DNA from: an uncultured Spirochaetales bacterium | GTDB lineage: Bacteria > Spirochaetota > Spirochaetia > Sphaerochaetales > Sphaerochaetaceae | Direction: 5' to 3' | Assembly (NCBI GenBank): GCA_944390025.1 | Contig: CALXOK010000001.1 | Location: 186,001-250,000 of the forward strand | DNA length: 64,000 nt | Part shown: positions 43,425 through 52,979 of the stretch, piece by piece | How the letters are laid out: each line of letters opens with the position of its first letter | Position numbering within the stretch: position 1 is the stretch's first letter | Made by a program: the position numbers and the translations under genes | Notes under the pieces: model-generated | What the model saw: the letters and a program-made list of their open reading frames with translations, nothing else | What the model was told of the DNA's origin: nothing | Database searches by the model: none

Positions 43425-46193
43425 ATGGCAAAGAACATTCTTGCCGCGCTTTTCGGCGGCACCAAGCACGATAAAGACATGAGGCGCCTCACTCCAGTCG
43501 TAGAGGCAGTGAAGAAAGAAGCATCCTGGGCAGAAAGCCTTTCTCAGGAAGACATGGTTCACCAGACAGAAGAATGGAAGAAGGAAGTGCAAAGCGGAAG
43601 CACAAGCCTTGATGCGATTCTGCCCAAAGCCTTCGCTATGGCAAGGGAGGCAAGTTCCCGTGTTCTTGGAGAGAAACATTTCGATGTCCAGATCATGGGT
43701 GCCATCGTTCTTCATCAGGGTGATATCCTTGAGATGAAGACCGGTGAAGGAAAGACACTGACCTGTGTTCCTGCCGCCTATCTGAATGCCCTTACAGGAA
43801 AGGGTGTCCACGTTGTCACTGTCAACGACTATCTTGCCGGACGCGACGCTTCCTGGATGGGTCCTGTCTATGCCTATATGGGACTGACATGCGGTGTCAT
43901 CAGCGCCAATCAGGACAATGAGTCCAAGAAAAAGGCCTACCAGTGCGACATCACATACGGGACAAACAACGAATTCGGATTCGACTACCTCAGGGACAAT
44001 ATGAAGTGGAGGATTGAAGACAAAGTCCAGCCCTTCCACAGCTACTGCATCGTTGATGAGATTGACTCCATTCTCATCGATGAGGCCCGCACTCCCCTCA
44101 TCATCTCAGGTCAGGCTGAAGATGATTCAAAACAGGTCAAGGCCGCCAACAGCATTGTCCACTTCCTGAAGGAATGCGAGAAGAATCCTGAGACAGGTGA
44201 GTACTATGAACTCACGAAAATGGAGATGCTGGATGCGAAGACAGTGGAGGCCTTTGACGAGAAAGGTGACTACCGCCTTGATGAGAAGAGCAAGAATGTC
44301 ACATTCACAAAGCAGGGAATCAACAGTCTTGAGCGCATTCTCAGGCAGCAGGGTCTGCTTGTGACAAGCACTGATGAGAATGGCAATGACATCACAAGCA
44401 TCTATGATGATGGCAACTTCGAGATGATTCATTACTGTACTGAGGCCCTTATCGCACACAGGCTTTTCGAGCGTGATGTCGACTACGTCGTCCATGACGG
44501 ACAGGTTGAGATTGTCGACCAGTTCACAGGCCGTGTCCTTCCGGGACGCCGCTACTCTGGCGGCCTGCATCAGGCTATTGAGGCAAAGGAAGGCGTCAAG
44601 ATTCTGGGTCAGTCGAAGACATTCGCGACCATCACCTTCCAGAACTTCTTCAGGATGTATGACAAGCTTTCGGGCATGACAGGAACCGCTGATACTGAAG
44701 CCAATGAGTTCAAGCAGATTTACGATCTGGATGTCGTTGTCGTTCCTACTAACAGACCTGTCAGAAGAGTCGACTACCCTGACCTCATCTACTACAACGA
44801 GGAGATGAAGTTCAATGCCATCGTCGAGGAAGTGAAGAAGATTCACGCCACCGGCCAGCCTGTGCTTGTAGGTACAGTATCAATCGAGAAATCAGAAGCC
44901 CTTTCAAAGCTCTTCAGAAGGGCCGGAATCCAGCATGAGGTTCTCAATGCCAAGAATCATGCGAGAGAGGCCTTCATCATCGGAGAGGCCGGAAGCAAAG
45001 GTGCTGTCACCATATCAACAAACATGGCCGGACGCGGAACTGATATCAAGCTGGGAGGATCCCCTGAGCACCTTGCCATGAAGAAGGTGGGAAGCGAAGC
45101 ATCTGCAGAAGAACTCAGGAAGGCCGTTGAGGAAATCATGCCACAGTGGAAGAAGAACTATGAGGAAGTGAAAAACCTCGGTGGTCTTTATATCATCGGC
45201 TCTGAACGCCATGAGTCAAGAAGAATCGACAACCAGCTGCGCGGAAGATCCGGCCGCCAGGGAGATCCGGGTTCCTCACGCTTCTTTGTGTCTCTTGAGG
45301 ATCCTCTGATGCGTCTTTTTGCCTCAGACGCGGTAAGGAACATGGTCGGAAGGCTTGGAATGTCTGATGGCTCTCCTCTTGAGAATAAGATGCTTACGAA
45401 TGCAATCGAAAAAGCCCAGATGAGAGTTGAGGAAAGGAACTTCGAAATCAGAAGAAGGCTTCTTGACTATGATGATGTCCTCAATGAAGAAAGAAATTAC
45501 ATCTACGAGCAACGAGATGAGATTATCTCAAGTGACAATCTTATCGGCCGTATCAAGGAAAACTGTAAAATCTTCACAGAAAGCCTCTATGAAGACACGC
45601 AGAAGGAAGGCCTTGAGAAATTCAGGGAAGCTCTCCAGAGAACCTTCACCACTGATTTCTCAATCACGGAAGAAGAATATAAAACCTCGGCTTCAGCCAC
45701 AGTGACAGAGAGGATCAACCGCATTCTTGACGAAAAGGAAAACCTGATTGGAAAAGAGAACTTCAATCTCTTCATCCGCTCGATTTATCTTCGTAACATT
45801 GACAGACGCTGGATTGACCATCTCGATGTCCTTGACGAACTGAAGGATGCATCCCAGCTCAAGAGCTATGCCCAGAAGAATCCTCTTGTCGAGTACAAGA
45901 ATGAGGCAAGCGACGCCTATGACAGAATGCTTGAGGAAATAAGCGAGAATGTCTGCCGCACTGCGGTTGCCGCGAAATTCGTCCTCAAAAGCGCATCAAA
46001 GACGCCAGGCCAGTCCAAGCTCACCCTCTCCCGCCCTGCACTCAATCCTGATGCGAACAATGAGAAGCATGTGACGGACAGCGCGATGAAAAGCGCGACA
46101 GTCGTACGTACGACAAAAAAAGTCGGACGCAATGAGCCCTGTCCCTGCGGAAGCGGAAAGAAATACAAGAACTGCTGCGGAAGAAACGTATAA
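43425..46193 (+). CDS. secA: Preprotein translocase ATPase SecA
   Basis: Motor of the Sec pathway. From the ATG at 43425 there are 922 residues. Walker A is MKTGEGKT with TLTCVPAAYLNAL, and the DEAD-like IVDEIDSILIDEARTPLIIS follows. The conserved TNMAGRGTDIKLGG and RRIDNQLRGRSGRQGDPG motifs are present. The C-terminal SEC-C zinc finger is CPCGSGKKYKNCCG. No ribosome-binding site precedes this ATG. An in-frame ATG at 43377 has AGGTGA upstream and would add 16 aromatic residues, so the start is uncertain. Confidence 0.97.
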   Translation: MAKNILAALFGGTKHDKDMRRLTPVVEAVKKEASWAESLSQEDMVHQTEEWKKEVQSGSTSLDAILPKAFAMAREASSRVLGEKHFDVQIMGAIVLHQGDILEMKTGEGKTLTCVPAAYLNALTGKGVHVVTVNDYLAGRDASWMGPVYAYMGLTCGVISANQDNESKKKAYQCDITYGTNNEFGFDYLRDNMKWRIEDKVQPFHSYCIVDEIDSILIDEARTPLIISGQAEDDSKQVKAANSIVHFLKECEKNPETGEYYELTKMEMLDAKTVEAFDEKGDYRLDEKSKNVTFTKQGINSLERILRQQGLLVTSTDENGNDITSIYDDGNFEMIHYCTEALIAHRLFERDVDYVVHDGQVEIVDQFTGRVLPGRRYSGGLHQAIEAKEGVKILGQSKTFATITFQNFFRMYDKLSGMTGTADTEANEFKQIYDLDVVVVPTNRPVRRVDYPDLIYYNEEMKFNAIVEEVKKIHATGQPVLVGTVSIEKSEALSKLFRRAGIQHEVLNAKNHAREAFIIGEAGSKGAVTISTNMAGRGTDIKLGGSPEHLAMKKVGSEASAEELRKAVEEIMPQWKKNYEEVKNLGGLYIIGSERHESRRIDNQLRGRSGRQGDPGSSRFFVSLEDPLMRLFASDAVRNMVGRLGMSDGSPLENKMLTNAIEKAQMRVEERNFEIRRRLLDYDDVLNEERNYIYEQRDEIISSDNLIGRIKENCKIFTESLYEDTQKEGLEKFREALQRTFTTDFSITEEEYKTSASATVTERINRILDEKENLIGKENFNLFIRSIYLRNIDRRWIDHLDVLDELKDASQLKSYAQKNPLVEYKNEASDAYDRMLEEISENVCRTAVAAKFVLKSASKTPGQSKLTLSRPALNPDANNEKHVTDSAMKSATVVRTTKKVGRNEPCPCGSGKKYKNCCGRNV

Positions 46194-46224
46194 AACTCAT
46201 TAAACCAAGACAAAATTTAACGGA

Positions 46225-46258
46225 CCCACCTCTGCAGTGAACAAGAGGTGGGTTTTTC
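46225..46258 (+). terminator. Intrinsic terminator of secA
   Basis: A 9-bp perfect stem CCCACCTCT/AGAGGTGGG with a 10-nt loop, followed by TTTTT. Confidence 0.92.
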
Positions 46259-46278
46259 TAAGCGGAGAATTTCTGCTG

Positions 46279-47388
46279 TCAGAAGAACATTGCAGGATTG
46301 AGAAGGATTCCGTTCTGTTCCATCATGAAATACAGCGTCGGGCGGGTGAAAGTCTCGCCACCGCCTCCGACTGCGCCGATGATCTGGCCCTGCTCCACTT
46401 CGCCTCCGATTGAAGCTTCCACAGTCTCAAGATTGGCATATGTGGTCTTATAGCCCTGATCATGCTGAATAACGACAAAATGTCCGTAGTCCTCACTCTT
46501 GCCCGCATCAATCACAATACCGTCTGCGGCTGCACAGACAGCAGATCCTGCATCAGTCCCGATAAGGATACCGTCAAGCTGTGAAGAATTGAAGAACTGT
46601 CCGTAAGAGACATAGATTGAGCCATCAGTCGGGAAAGTGAACGAGATTTCAGCAATCTGAATTGACTGACTCTCGTCAGCAGCGAGATCTGGAATGAAAA
46701 GCTCCTGTCCCACGCGGATTGTCTCACTTCTGAGCTGGTTGACATCCATCAGAGTCTGCCAGCCGAGATCAGGATTGAACTTCCTTGCGATTGTGGAAAG
46801 CATGTCGCCTTCCTGAACCGTATAAAGCTGTCCGTCCATATTAGGAATCTGAAGGACTGTGCCGGCAGTGACAGCTGAAAGATTTCTTATCCTGTTCACC
46901 GATATGATTGTCTCAATCTTGCGCCCGTAAGATGACGCTATTGATTCAAGGCTCTCGCCTTCCTTCACCTCATGGCTGATGTAAATGACATGGTCCGATG
47001 TGTCAAATGAGGCAAGATCCTGAGCACGTACAAGATCGAGTGCTGCAGGGCGTGATGAAGAGGAAACGCTATCCTGCGTGACAGATGGAGTTACAATCTC
47101 AGCTACAGGTTGCACCTGGACTTCTGCTGTAGCAGTTTCCGCCTCAACATCAGCTGGCTCACTTTCTTCGGCAAGGATTATCTCAGGTTCTTTGACTTCA
47201 ACGGAAACCGGAGTCTGGGTGGCAGTTTCTGAAACAGTGGCATCAGAAGGATTGAGAATCAGAAAGCAAAGCAGTCCGACCAGACAGATGAGTATTCCAA
47301 GCAGTGCGATGATTCCGGTTGCCGGTCTTGAACCCTTTCTTCTTGACCTTTCCGGTCCTGTCATGTCGTCGTAGCTCTCACGTCCCAT
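46279..47388 (-). CDS. Membrane-anchored LysM protein with degenerate M23 (LytM) domain
   Basis: The 369 residues comprise a short cytoplasmic tail, one membrane helix (about 25-47), a Glu/Thr/Val-rich linker, two LysM peptidoglycan-binding motifs (about 130-180 and 186-230) and a C-terminal LytM/M23 fold. In active M23 enzymes the zinc ligands are HxxxD and HxH. Here the equivalents are LDGILIGTDAG and RPTLYFMM, and the usual YAHL reads TYANL, so metal binding is lost. It resembles EnvC/NlpD-type amidase activators. It diverges from the penicillin-binding protein gene through a shared promoter region. Confidence 0.82.
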   Translation of the reverse strand: MGRESYDDMTGPERSRRKGSRPATGIIALLGILICLVGLLCFLILNPSDATVSETATQTPVSVEVKEPEIILAEESEPADVEAETATAEVQVQPVAEIVTPSVTQDSVSSSSRPAALDLVRAQDLASFDTSDHVIYISHEVKEGESLESIASSYGRKIETIISVNRIRNLSAVTAGTVLQIPNMDGQLYTVQEGDMLSTIARKFNPDLGWQTLMDVNQLRSETIRVGQELFIPDLAADESQSIQIAEISFTFPTDGSIYVSYGQFFNSSQLDGILIGTDAGSAVCAAADGIVIDAGKSEDYGHFVVIQHDQGYKTTYANLETVEASIGGEVEQGQIIGAVGGGGETFTRPTLYFMMEQNGILLNPAMFF

Positions 47389-47418
47389 TTGCTTTTACCC
47401 TTACCTGTTGCATATAAT
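47389..47418 (+). promoter_or_regulatory. Predicted divergent promoter region of the PBP and LysM genes
   Basis: On the plus strand TTGCTT (47389-47394), an 18-nt spacer and a perfect TATAAT (47413-47418), ending 8 nt before the PBP ATG. The overlapping minus-strand TATTAT could serve the LysM gene, which has AAGGG upstream of its start. Confidence 0.5.
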
Positions 47419-47426
47419 ACTACGGA

Positions 47427-49091
47427 ATGGATAAAGATTCCAGAAACAAAACCCCGATGATTTTCCTGCTCATCGCGGTTGTGCTGTTTCTCATCTTCGC
47501 AGGCAGGATAGCATATATAATTTTCTTTGAAAACGACAGCGGCAAGAGCTACAGTGATCCTGAAGTCGCATCCACAGTCGTCCGGGGTGACATACTTGAC
47601 CGCAATGGCAATGTCCTTGCAAGCCAGGTGAGCCAGTGGACACTGTATTTCCGTCTGAACAGCATTGAGGATCTCACCTATGCCGCCATGACCGTGAGTC
47701 CTTTCATCAACATGAGCATAGATGAGATTGTCGCTCAGGCCGGAAAGTATACGACATATGCAAGAATAAAGGACCGCATTGACATGAATACCGCATCCCA
47801 GCTGGTCAATGCGATTGAGGATGCAGGTTTATCAAATGCCATAGACATCATAGAAAACGAGGCAAGAAGCTATGCAAGCCTCTTTCATGCCTGTCAGCTC
47901 ATCGGATTCGTGAACCGGGACGGAGAAGGCGCAGAAGGCCTTGAATACCGCTTTGACGAAATCCTTTCTCCCTGGCCTGGCCTGAATGAGGATACGACAT
48001 ATGGTGACAACCTGATGCTGACTGTGGATTTTGATATCCAGTACCTTGTCGATGTCGCAGTACAGAATATCGCATATGAACACGACCCGGACTATATAAT
48101 GGCTATTGTCAGCGATGCAAAGAGCGGAGAGATTCTCGCGATGTCATCTTACCCCTGGTACGATCTGAACAGCTATAATCTCTCAAGTGAGGAAGAGCGG
48201 CTCAACAGGTGCGCTGTCTACGATTATGAACCGGGAAGCGTTTTCAAGATTTTCACGCTTGCAAAATGCATTGAAGTCGGAATTGACACTGACACTCCCT
48301 TCGTCTGTGACGGCAGCGAGACTTTCACGGTCAACGGAAGCACCTTCACAATAAACTGTCACACTCCGCACGGGCTGGTAGACGGACGTCAGATGATAGC
48401 GCAAAGCTGCAATGGCGCGATTGCAAGCTGGGTCCTGCAGCTTTCCGATGAAGACTTTTATGAGTATCTGAGAGAACTCGGTTTCGGAAGCCGCCCTGAC
48501 ACAGCCATTCCGGCAACAAGCTCAGGCTTCCTCTCATCCCCTTCCTCCTGGTCAGCAAGAAGCAAGGCGACAATCTCATTCGGGCAGGAAATAAACGTGA
48601 ACGCCCTGCAGATAGTCCAGGCTGCGAGTGCCATTGCCGATGGAGGAATCGAGCATCCCGTGAAGATTGTAAAAAGAATTACCAGCCATGATGGCAGCGC
48701 AGTATGGGAAAATGATGAAAAATCTTCACGGCGCGTTATGAGTGAAGAGGCGGCTGATTCCGTTCTTGACTACATGATTACTGCTGTTGAAAGCGGGACT
48801 GCTTCAAAGGCTGCAGTGAAGAATGTGACTGTTGCGGCAAAGACCGGAACCGCCCAGCTTATCAACCCTGAAAGCGGAAGCTATGAGGACGGAACAAACC
48901 TTGCATCCACACTTGCAATCGCGCCTGCGGAGAATCCCCAGTATATTGTCTATTTCGCAATCAGCGCACCCAGAGGTAACAGCATATGGGGCGCAGACAT
49001 CGCAGCGCCCGCCTGTGCTTCTGTCATCGAAGGGCTTGTCCGTCAGGGGAAAATAATCCCATCAGGACAGAAAACGATTCAAGTCAACTGA
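47427..49091 (+). CDS. Class B penicillin-binding protein (FtsI/PBP2-like transpeptidase)
   Basis: Cross-links peptidoglycan stem peptides in the periplasm. The 554 residues contain a membrane anchor (about 10-33), a PBP dimerisation domain (VVRGDILDRNGNVLAS) and a transpeptidase domain. The catalytic motifs are intact: SxxK in EPGSVFKIFT, SxN in SCNGAI and KTG in AAKTGTAQL. The compact size and N-terminus suit FtsI, but no ftsI is present in the division cluster, so PBP2 is possible. The predicted mRNA is leaderless. The end overlaps flhF by 13 nt, convergently. Confidence 0.9.
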   Translation: MDKDSRNKTPMIFLLIAVVLFLIFAGRIAYIIFFENDSGKSYSDPEVASTVVRGDILDRNGNVLASQVSQWTLYFRLNSIEDLTYAAMTVSPFINMSIDEIVAQAGKYTTYARIKDRIDMNTASQLVNAIEDAGLSNAIDIIENEARSYASLFHACQLIGFVNRDGEGAEGLEYRFDEILSPWPGLNEDTTYGDNLMLTVDFDIQYLVDVAVQNIAYEHDPDYIMAIVSDAKSGEILAMSSYPWYDLNSYNLSSEEERLNRCAVYDYEPGSVFKIFTLAKCIEVGIDTDTPFVCDGSETFTVNGSTFTINCHTPHGLVDGRQMIAQSCNGAIASWVLQLSDEDFYEYLRELGFGSRPDTAIPATSSGFLSSPSSWSARSKATISFGQEINVNALQIVQAASAIADGGIEHPVKIVKRITSHDGSAVWENDEKSSRRVMSEEAADSVLDYMITAVESGTASKAAVKNVTVAAKTGTAQLINPESGSYEDGTNLASTLAIAPAENPQYIVYFAISAPRGNSIWGADIAAPACASVIEGLVRQGKIIPSGQKTIQVN

Positions 49092-50164
49092 CCGATTACA
49101 GGTCTGAGTCCCATGTCAAATCCCTTGAGATACTCCATGAGAACCAGTGTTGAGGCTTTCTTGAGATCATCTGGAACACCCTGCCCGTTTGTGCAGAAAG
49201 AGACAGGAAGACCTGATTCATAGGCAAAGGTGAGGAAACTTCCGACACTTTCGCTCTCGTCAAGCTTTGTGACAATCAGGGAATCGATGCTGACAAACTG
49301 GACATAGTGTCTGAACTGCTTCATCAAATCCTGCGCTTTCACATTAGCCGGACATATCAGCATTGAGCCTGTGTTTTTCCTGTCAAAAAGACTGATCAGA
49401 CCTCTGAGTTTCAGATTAAGCGCCCTGTCATTCAGACTCAGTCCCATGGTATCGACAAACACGATATCCTTGTTTCTGAAAAGATCAAGGCTTGGAATCA
49501 CGTCGCCTTCATCCCTGACAAGAGCGGATGGGATGTTAAATGCATCTGCAAAGGCCTTGATCTGTTCAAAGGCTCCGATTCTGTAGCTGTCAAGGCTGAG
49601 GATGGCGACATCATGACCTGCAACCTGATAAAGACAGGCAATCTTGGCAAGAGTCGTTGTCTTTCCGCTGCCAGTAGGTCCTAGGAAAATCTGGTATTTT
49701 TTCGGATGGGCCTGATTCTCATGATCGATGCCGACAGATGATATGATTTTATCTCCCAGAGAGAGCATCAGGTCATCTCCGCCGTCAAAGTTCTCAAGCA
49801 CATGCTCCCGCAATCGTCCCCTGATTTCATTCATGTCGAGGATCTCTTCAATCCTCCGGCTGTCCTCAAGTTCCTTCGCCGGGCGCATCGTATCAAGCTT
49901 ATCTTTTGCAGAGAGGGTCTCAGGATCAGGAGTGCGTGCCTCCTTCTCAAACTCAGCGAGGTCCTGCCGTGTGACAGTCTCCTCGCTTGTCTTTGTGCTT
50001 GACAGATAGCATGTCAGCTCACACTTCTTTCTTTTCTTCGCGAAAAGACCGCCTCCCACAGTGTATTCCCTGCGGGAGTGCACTCTCAGAGCTGACCCGT
50101 ATTTCCTTCTGGCCTCCTCAAGCGCCTTCTCATAGCTGTCACTGACGATTGTTATGTACTCCAT
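49079..50164 (-). CDS. flhF: FlhF-like SRP-type GTPase
   Basis: The 361-residue protein begins with the FlhF-specific domain (ALEEARRKYGSALRVHSRREY, then VGGGLFAKKRKK). An NG GTPase domain follows, with G1 GPTGSGKTTTLAKIA (about 165-179), a DSYRIGAFEQI segment, G3 DTMGLSLND and G4 TKLDES. FlhF positions flagella and helps regulate their number. No other flagellar gene is in the window, although hslVU precedes a flagellar operon in T. pallidum and Borrelia (from memory). It starts 19 nt after hslU. Confidence 0.85.
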   Translation of the reverse strand: MEYITIVSDSYEKALEEARRKYGSALRVHSRREYTVGGGLFAKKRKKCELTCYLSSTKTSEETVTRQDLAEFEKEARTPDPETLSAKDKLDTMRPAKELEDSRRIEEILDMNEIRGRLREHVLENFDGGDDLMLSLGDKIISSVGIDHENQAHPKKYQIFLGPTGSGKTTTLAKIACLYQVAGHDVAILSLDSYRIGAFEQIKAFADAFNIPSALVRDEGDVIPSLDLFRNKDIVFVDTMGLSLNDRALNLKLRGLISLFDRKNTGSMLICPANVKAQDLMKQFRHYVQFVSIDSLIVTKLDESESVGSFLTFAYESGLPVSFCTNGQGVPDDLKKASTLVLMEYLKGFDMGLRPVIGQLT

Positions 50165-50183
50165 GGCCTTATTGTATCAGATT

Positions 50184-51527
50184 TCAGAGGATGTACCTCG
50201 AAAGATCCTGGCTTGCAACAATGTCACTGAGTCTTGTCTCGACATATGACGCATCGATTGTAACAGTCTGTCCTGCATATTTCTCGCATGAGTAGCTGAC
50301 ATCCTCTAAGAGTTTCTCCATGACAGTATGCAGTCTTCTTGCTCCGATGTTGTCTGTATCGCTGTTGACTCTGTAGGCAATCTCAGCAAGCTTCTTGAGT
50401 CCGTCATCAGTGAAATCCAGCCTGATTCCTTCTGTCTCAAGAAGTGCTGAATACTGCTTTGTAAGAGCATTCTCAGGCTCTGTGAGGATGCGGTAGAAGT
50501 CCTCGCTGCTGAGGGCGTTGAGCTCGACACGGATCGGGAATCGTCCCTGAAGCTCAGGGATGAGGTCACTCGGCTTTGCAAGAGAGAACGCGCCAGATGC
50601 GATGAAGAGGATGTTTGTCGTGTCTATGACACCCCACTTCGTGTTGACTCTCGTTCCTTCGACAATCGGAAGGATGTCACGCTGGACACCTTCGCGGGAT
50701 ACACCTCCGCCATAGCCTGTGTTGTTATTATTGGCAATCTTGTCAATCTCATCGATGAAGATGATGCCCATCTCCTGAGTACGGGTCTTGGCTTCCTCAA
50801 TGACCTTGTCCTTGTCAATCAGCTTGGCAGTCTCCTCTTCCTTGAAGATCTCGCGTGCCCTTCTGATTGTAATCTTCCTCTTTCTGGGTCTCTGGAAGAT
50901 TGAGCCCAGGTTGTTCATCGCATCCTGGATGTCTTCCATGGAATTTCCCATCACCCCGATTTCCATGCGGGAAGCCGGAGCGCTTGTTATTTCCACAAGC
51001 TTGTCATCAAAGACACCTTTGTGCAGGAGATCCCTGAACTGTTCACGCGTGGAGGCATCTGAAGATTCCACCGCGCCCTGATTGCCGCTCTCGTTCTTGA
51101 CGGCAGGAAGGAGCAGATCGAGAATACGCTCGTCTACGGCACGTTTCACGTCCTCTTCCTTCAGCTTTGCCATCTCGTCAGAAACCATGTTCACGGCGCT
51201 TGCCATCAAGTCCTTTATCATGGACTCGACATCACGGCCGACATAACCGACTTCTGTGTATTTTGTCGCTTCGACCTTCACGAAAGGTGCATTGGCAAGC
51301 TTTGCTATACGTCTTGCGATTTCAGTCTTGCCGACACCGGTAGGTCCAATCATGAGGATGTTCTTCGGTGTGACTTCCTCTTTCATATGATCATCGAGCT
51401 TTTTTCTTCTGGTGCGGTTCCTGATTGCAATTGCAATCATTTTCTTCGCCTCGTCCTGCCCGATAATGTATTTATCAAGTGCCGCGACGATTTCGCCCGG
51501 CATCATCTGATCCAGTTCCTTACTCAT
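50184..51527 (-). CDS. hslU: ATP-dependent protease ATPase subunit HslU
   Basis: AAA+ unfoldase of the HslUV protease. From the ATG at 51527 there are 447 residues, beginning [28 protein letters not shown]. Walker A is [13 protein letters not shown], with [15 protein letters not shown] next to it. Walker B is [26 protein letters not shown] is the sensor-2 region, and the end is SRYIL, the usual C-terminus that docks into HslV. The long open upstream frame overlaps hslV and is not used. The ATG overlaps the hslV end by 8 nt. Confidence 0.97.
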   Translation of the reverse strand: MSKELDQMMPGEIVAALDKYIIGQDEAKKMIAIAIRNRTRRKKLDDHMKEEVTPKNILMIGPTGVGKTEIARRIAKLANAPFVKVEATKYTEVGYVGRDVESMIKDLMASAVNMVSDEMAKLKEEDVKRAVDERILDLLLPAVKNESGNQGAVESSDASTREQFRDLLHKGVFDDKLVEITSAPASRMEIGVMGNSMEDIQDAMNNLGSIFQRPRKRKITIRRAREIFKEEETAKLIDKDKVIEEAKTRTQEMGIIFIDEIDKIANNNNTGYGGGVSREGVQRDILPIVEGTRVNTKWGVIDTTNILFIASGAFSLAKPSDLIPELQGRFPIRVELNALSSEDFYRILTEPENALTKQYSALLETEGIRLDFTDDGLKKLAEIAYRVNSDTDNIGARRLHTVMEKLLEDVSYSCEKYAGQTVTIDASYVETRLSDIVASQDLSRYIL

Positions 51528-52071
51528 CTGCCACCTCACATATGACATTGCTGTTTGTATACACACAGATGCCGGAAGCAATCCGGATTGACCTCTGTGC
51601 GATTTCCTCGGCAGAAAGGTCAGCCTTGCTGTCGAGATAGGCTCTTGCTGCGGCAAGAGCATAGTTTCCGCCAGAACCGATTGCCATGCAGTCATCCTCC
51701 GGCTCAAGCACATCACCGTTTCCGGAGATGTAGAACATCTTCTTTCCGTCTGTCGCCAGCATCAGCGCCTCAAGGTTCCTCAGCTGCTTGTCTGTCCTCC
51801 ACTGTTTCGCAAGGTCGACAGCCGCTCTTGTAAGGTCTCCGTTGTTTGATGACAGCTTCTGTTCGAAAAGCTCATACAGAGTGAAGGCATCGGCCGTTGC
51901 GCCGGCAAAACCGATGATGACTTTGTCGTTGTATATCCTTCTCACCTTCCTCGCATTGCCTTTCACGACATAGGAATTACCGCCTGTGACCTGACCGTCA
52001 CCTGCGATTGCAATCTTTCCATCCTTCCTGACACAGACAATCGTCGTGCCTCTCCAGTCAATTCTGCTCAT
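51520..52071 (-). CDS. hslV: ATP-dependent protease peptidase subunit HslV
   Basis: Threonine protease of the HslUV complex. From the ATG at 52071 there are 183 residues, with the proteasome-like N-terminus [23 protein letters not shown]. The first Thr of TTIV becomes the catalytic nucleophile after processing. [18 protein letters not shown] and the [15 protein letters not shown] segment are conserved. The ATG overlaps the xer stop by 4 nt. Confidence 0.97.
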   Translation of the reverse strand: MSRIDWRGTTIVCVRKDGKIAIAGDGQVTGGNSYVVKGNARKVRRIYNDKVIIGFAGATADAFTLYELFEQKLSSNNGDLTRAAVDLAKQWRTDKQLRNLEALMLATDGKKMFYISGNGDVLEPEDDCMAIGSGGNYALAAARAYLDSKADLSAEEIAQRSIRIASGICVYTNSNVICEVADE

Positions 52072-52979
52072 TCTTTCTCTCCCTTCGCATGAGGATGGCA
52101 TTCGTCGTAGACCTTATGCAGGGACGAACGCGACACATGCGTGTATATCTGGGTTGTCGATATGCTCTCATGTCCCAGGAGGGACTGCACAACCCTGATA
52201 TCAGCACCATTGTCAATCAGGTGCGTGGCAAAGGTGTGTCTCAGCGTGTGAGGAGTGAATTCCTTCTGCCAGCCAAGAGATTCCTTCGCTTCGTTAAAAA
52301 TAATGTGAGCGCTTGAAAATGGCAACCTGTTTCCTCTTGAAGAGATGAACAAGGCCTTTTCATTGATTATCCCCTTGTCTTCAAGAATGTGCTGCCTTTC
52401 TTTCAGATACGCGTCAAGTTCATCTACCGTCACAGGAGAAAGGAAAAGGAAGCGGATCTTGCCGCCCTTTCCAGTGATTCTTATCCTGCGCAGAGAACGC
52501 TCAATCGAGTCCACGTTCACGGACAAAGCCTCGCTTATACGTGCCCCGGTGTTGTAAAGGAACAGAAACAGGAAGTGGTTCCTGATTCCGTCAAAACCGT
52601 CATCACTCCTCCATTGGAGAAGCTGGGAAACCTCCTTCTGTGTCAGCACAGATGGAAGATGAAATGAAGAGCCGGAAAGAGATACAGAGGAAAAGACGTT
52701 GTCGGAAACAAGGCTTCTCTTCTGAAGAAAGGAAAAAAACGTCCTGACTGAGGAAATCCTCCTCCTGACCGTCTTCTCAGCCCAGTTCTGTCTGAGAAAG
52801 CGGACATACTCTCTGGTGTCATGAAGGTCGAAATCCTGGATTTCAATTCCCTTTGACTCAATGTAGGAGAGAAAGTCTTCAATATCACCGCCATAGGCTG
52901 TCTGGGTGTTGACACTCGCCTTCTTCTCCGCATCGAGATAAGTCAGGAAGTCTTCCAGAAACTGATGCTCTTCACTCAT
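52068..52979 (-). CDS. XerC/XerD-type tyrosine recombinase
   Basis: A site-specific recombinase of 303 residues. The N-terminal SAM-like core-binding domain spans 1-95. The catalytic domain has Arg in [23 protein letters not shown] (His and Arg), the second His in [14 protein letters not shown], and Tyr in IYTH. With its neighbour at 53893 it probably resolves chromosome dimers at dif. It is translationally coupled to hslV and to the DprA-like gene (4-nt overlaps). The neighbourhood and size suggest XerC, but paralogue assignment is uncertain. Confidence 0.92.
   Translation of the reverse strand: MSEEHQFLEDFLTYLDAEKKASVNTQTAYGGDIEDFLSYIESKGIEIQDFDLHDTREYVRFLRQNWAEKTVRRRISSVRTFFSFLQKRSLVSDNVFSSVSLSGSSFHLPSVLTQKEVSQLLQWRSDDGFDGIRNHFLFLFLYNTGARISEALSVNVDSIERSLRRIRITGKGGKIRFLFLSPVTVDELDAYLKERQHILEDKGIINEKALFISSRGNRLPFSSAHIIFNEAKESLGWQKEFTPHTLRHTFATHLIDNGADIRVVQSLLGHESISTTQIYTHVSRSSLHKVYDECHPHAKGEKE

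Noticed and set aside
43416-44846. Long minus-strand frames opposite secA (and similar ones opposite smc, ppdK and rpoD)
   Set aside because: They are antisense shadows of strongly coding genes, with no domain similarity or start signals.
50184-51716. 510-residue version of HslU
   Set aside because: The extra 63 N-terminal residues are the hslV sequence read in another frame. The conserved HslU start is at 51527.
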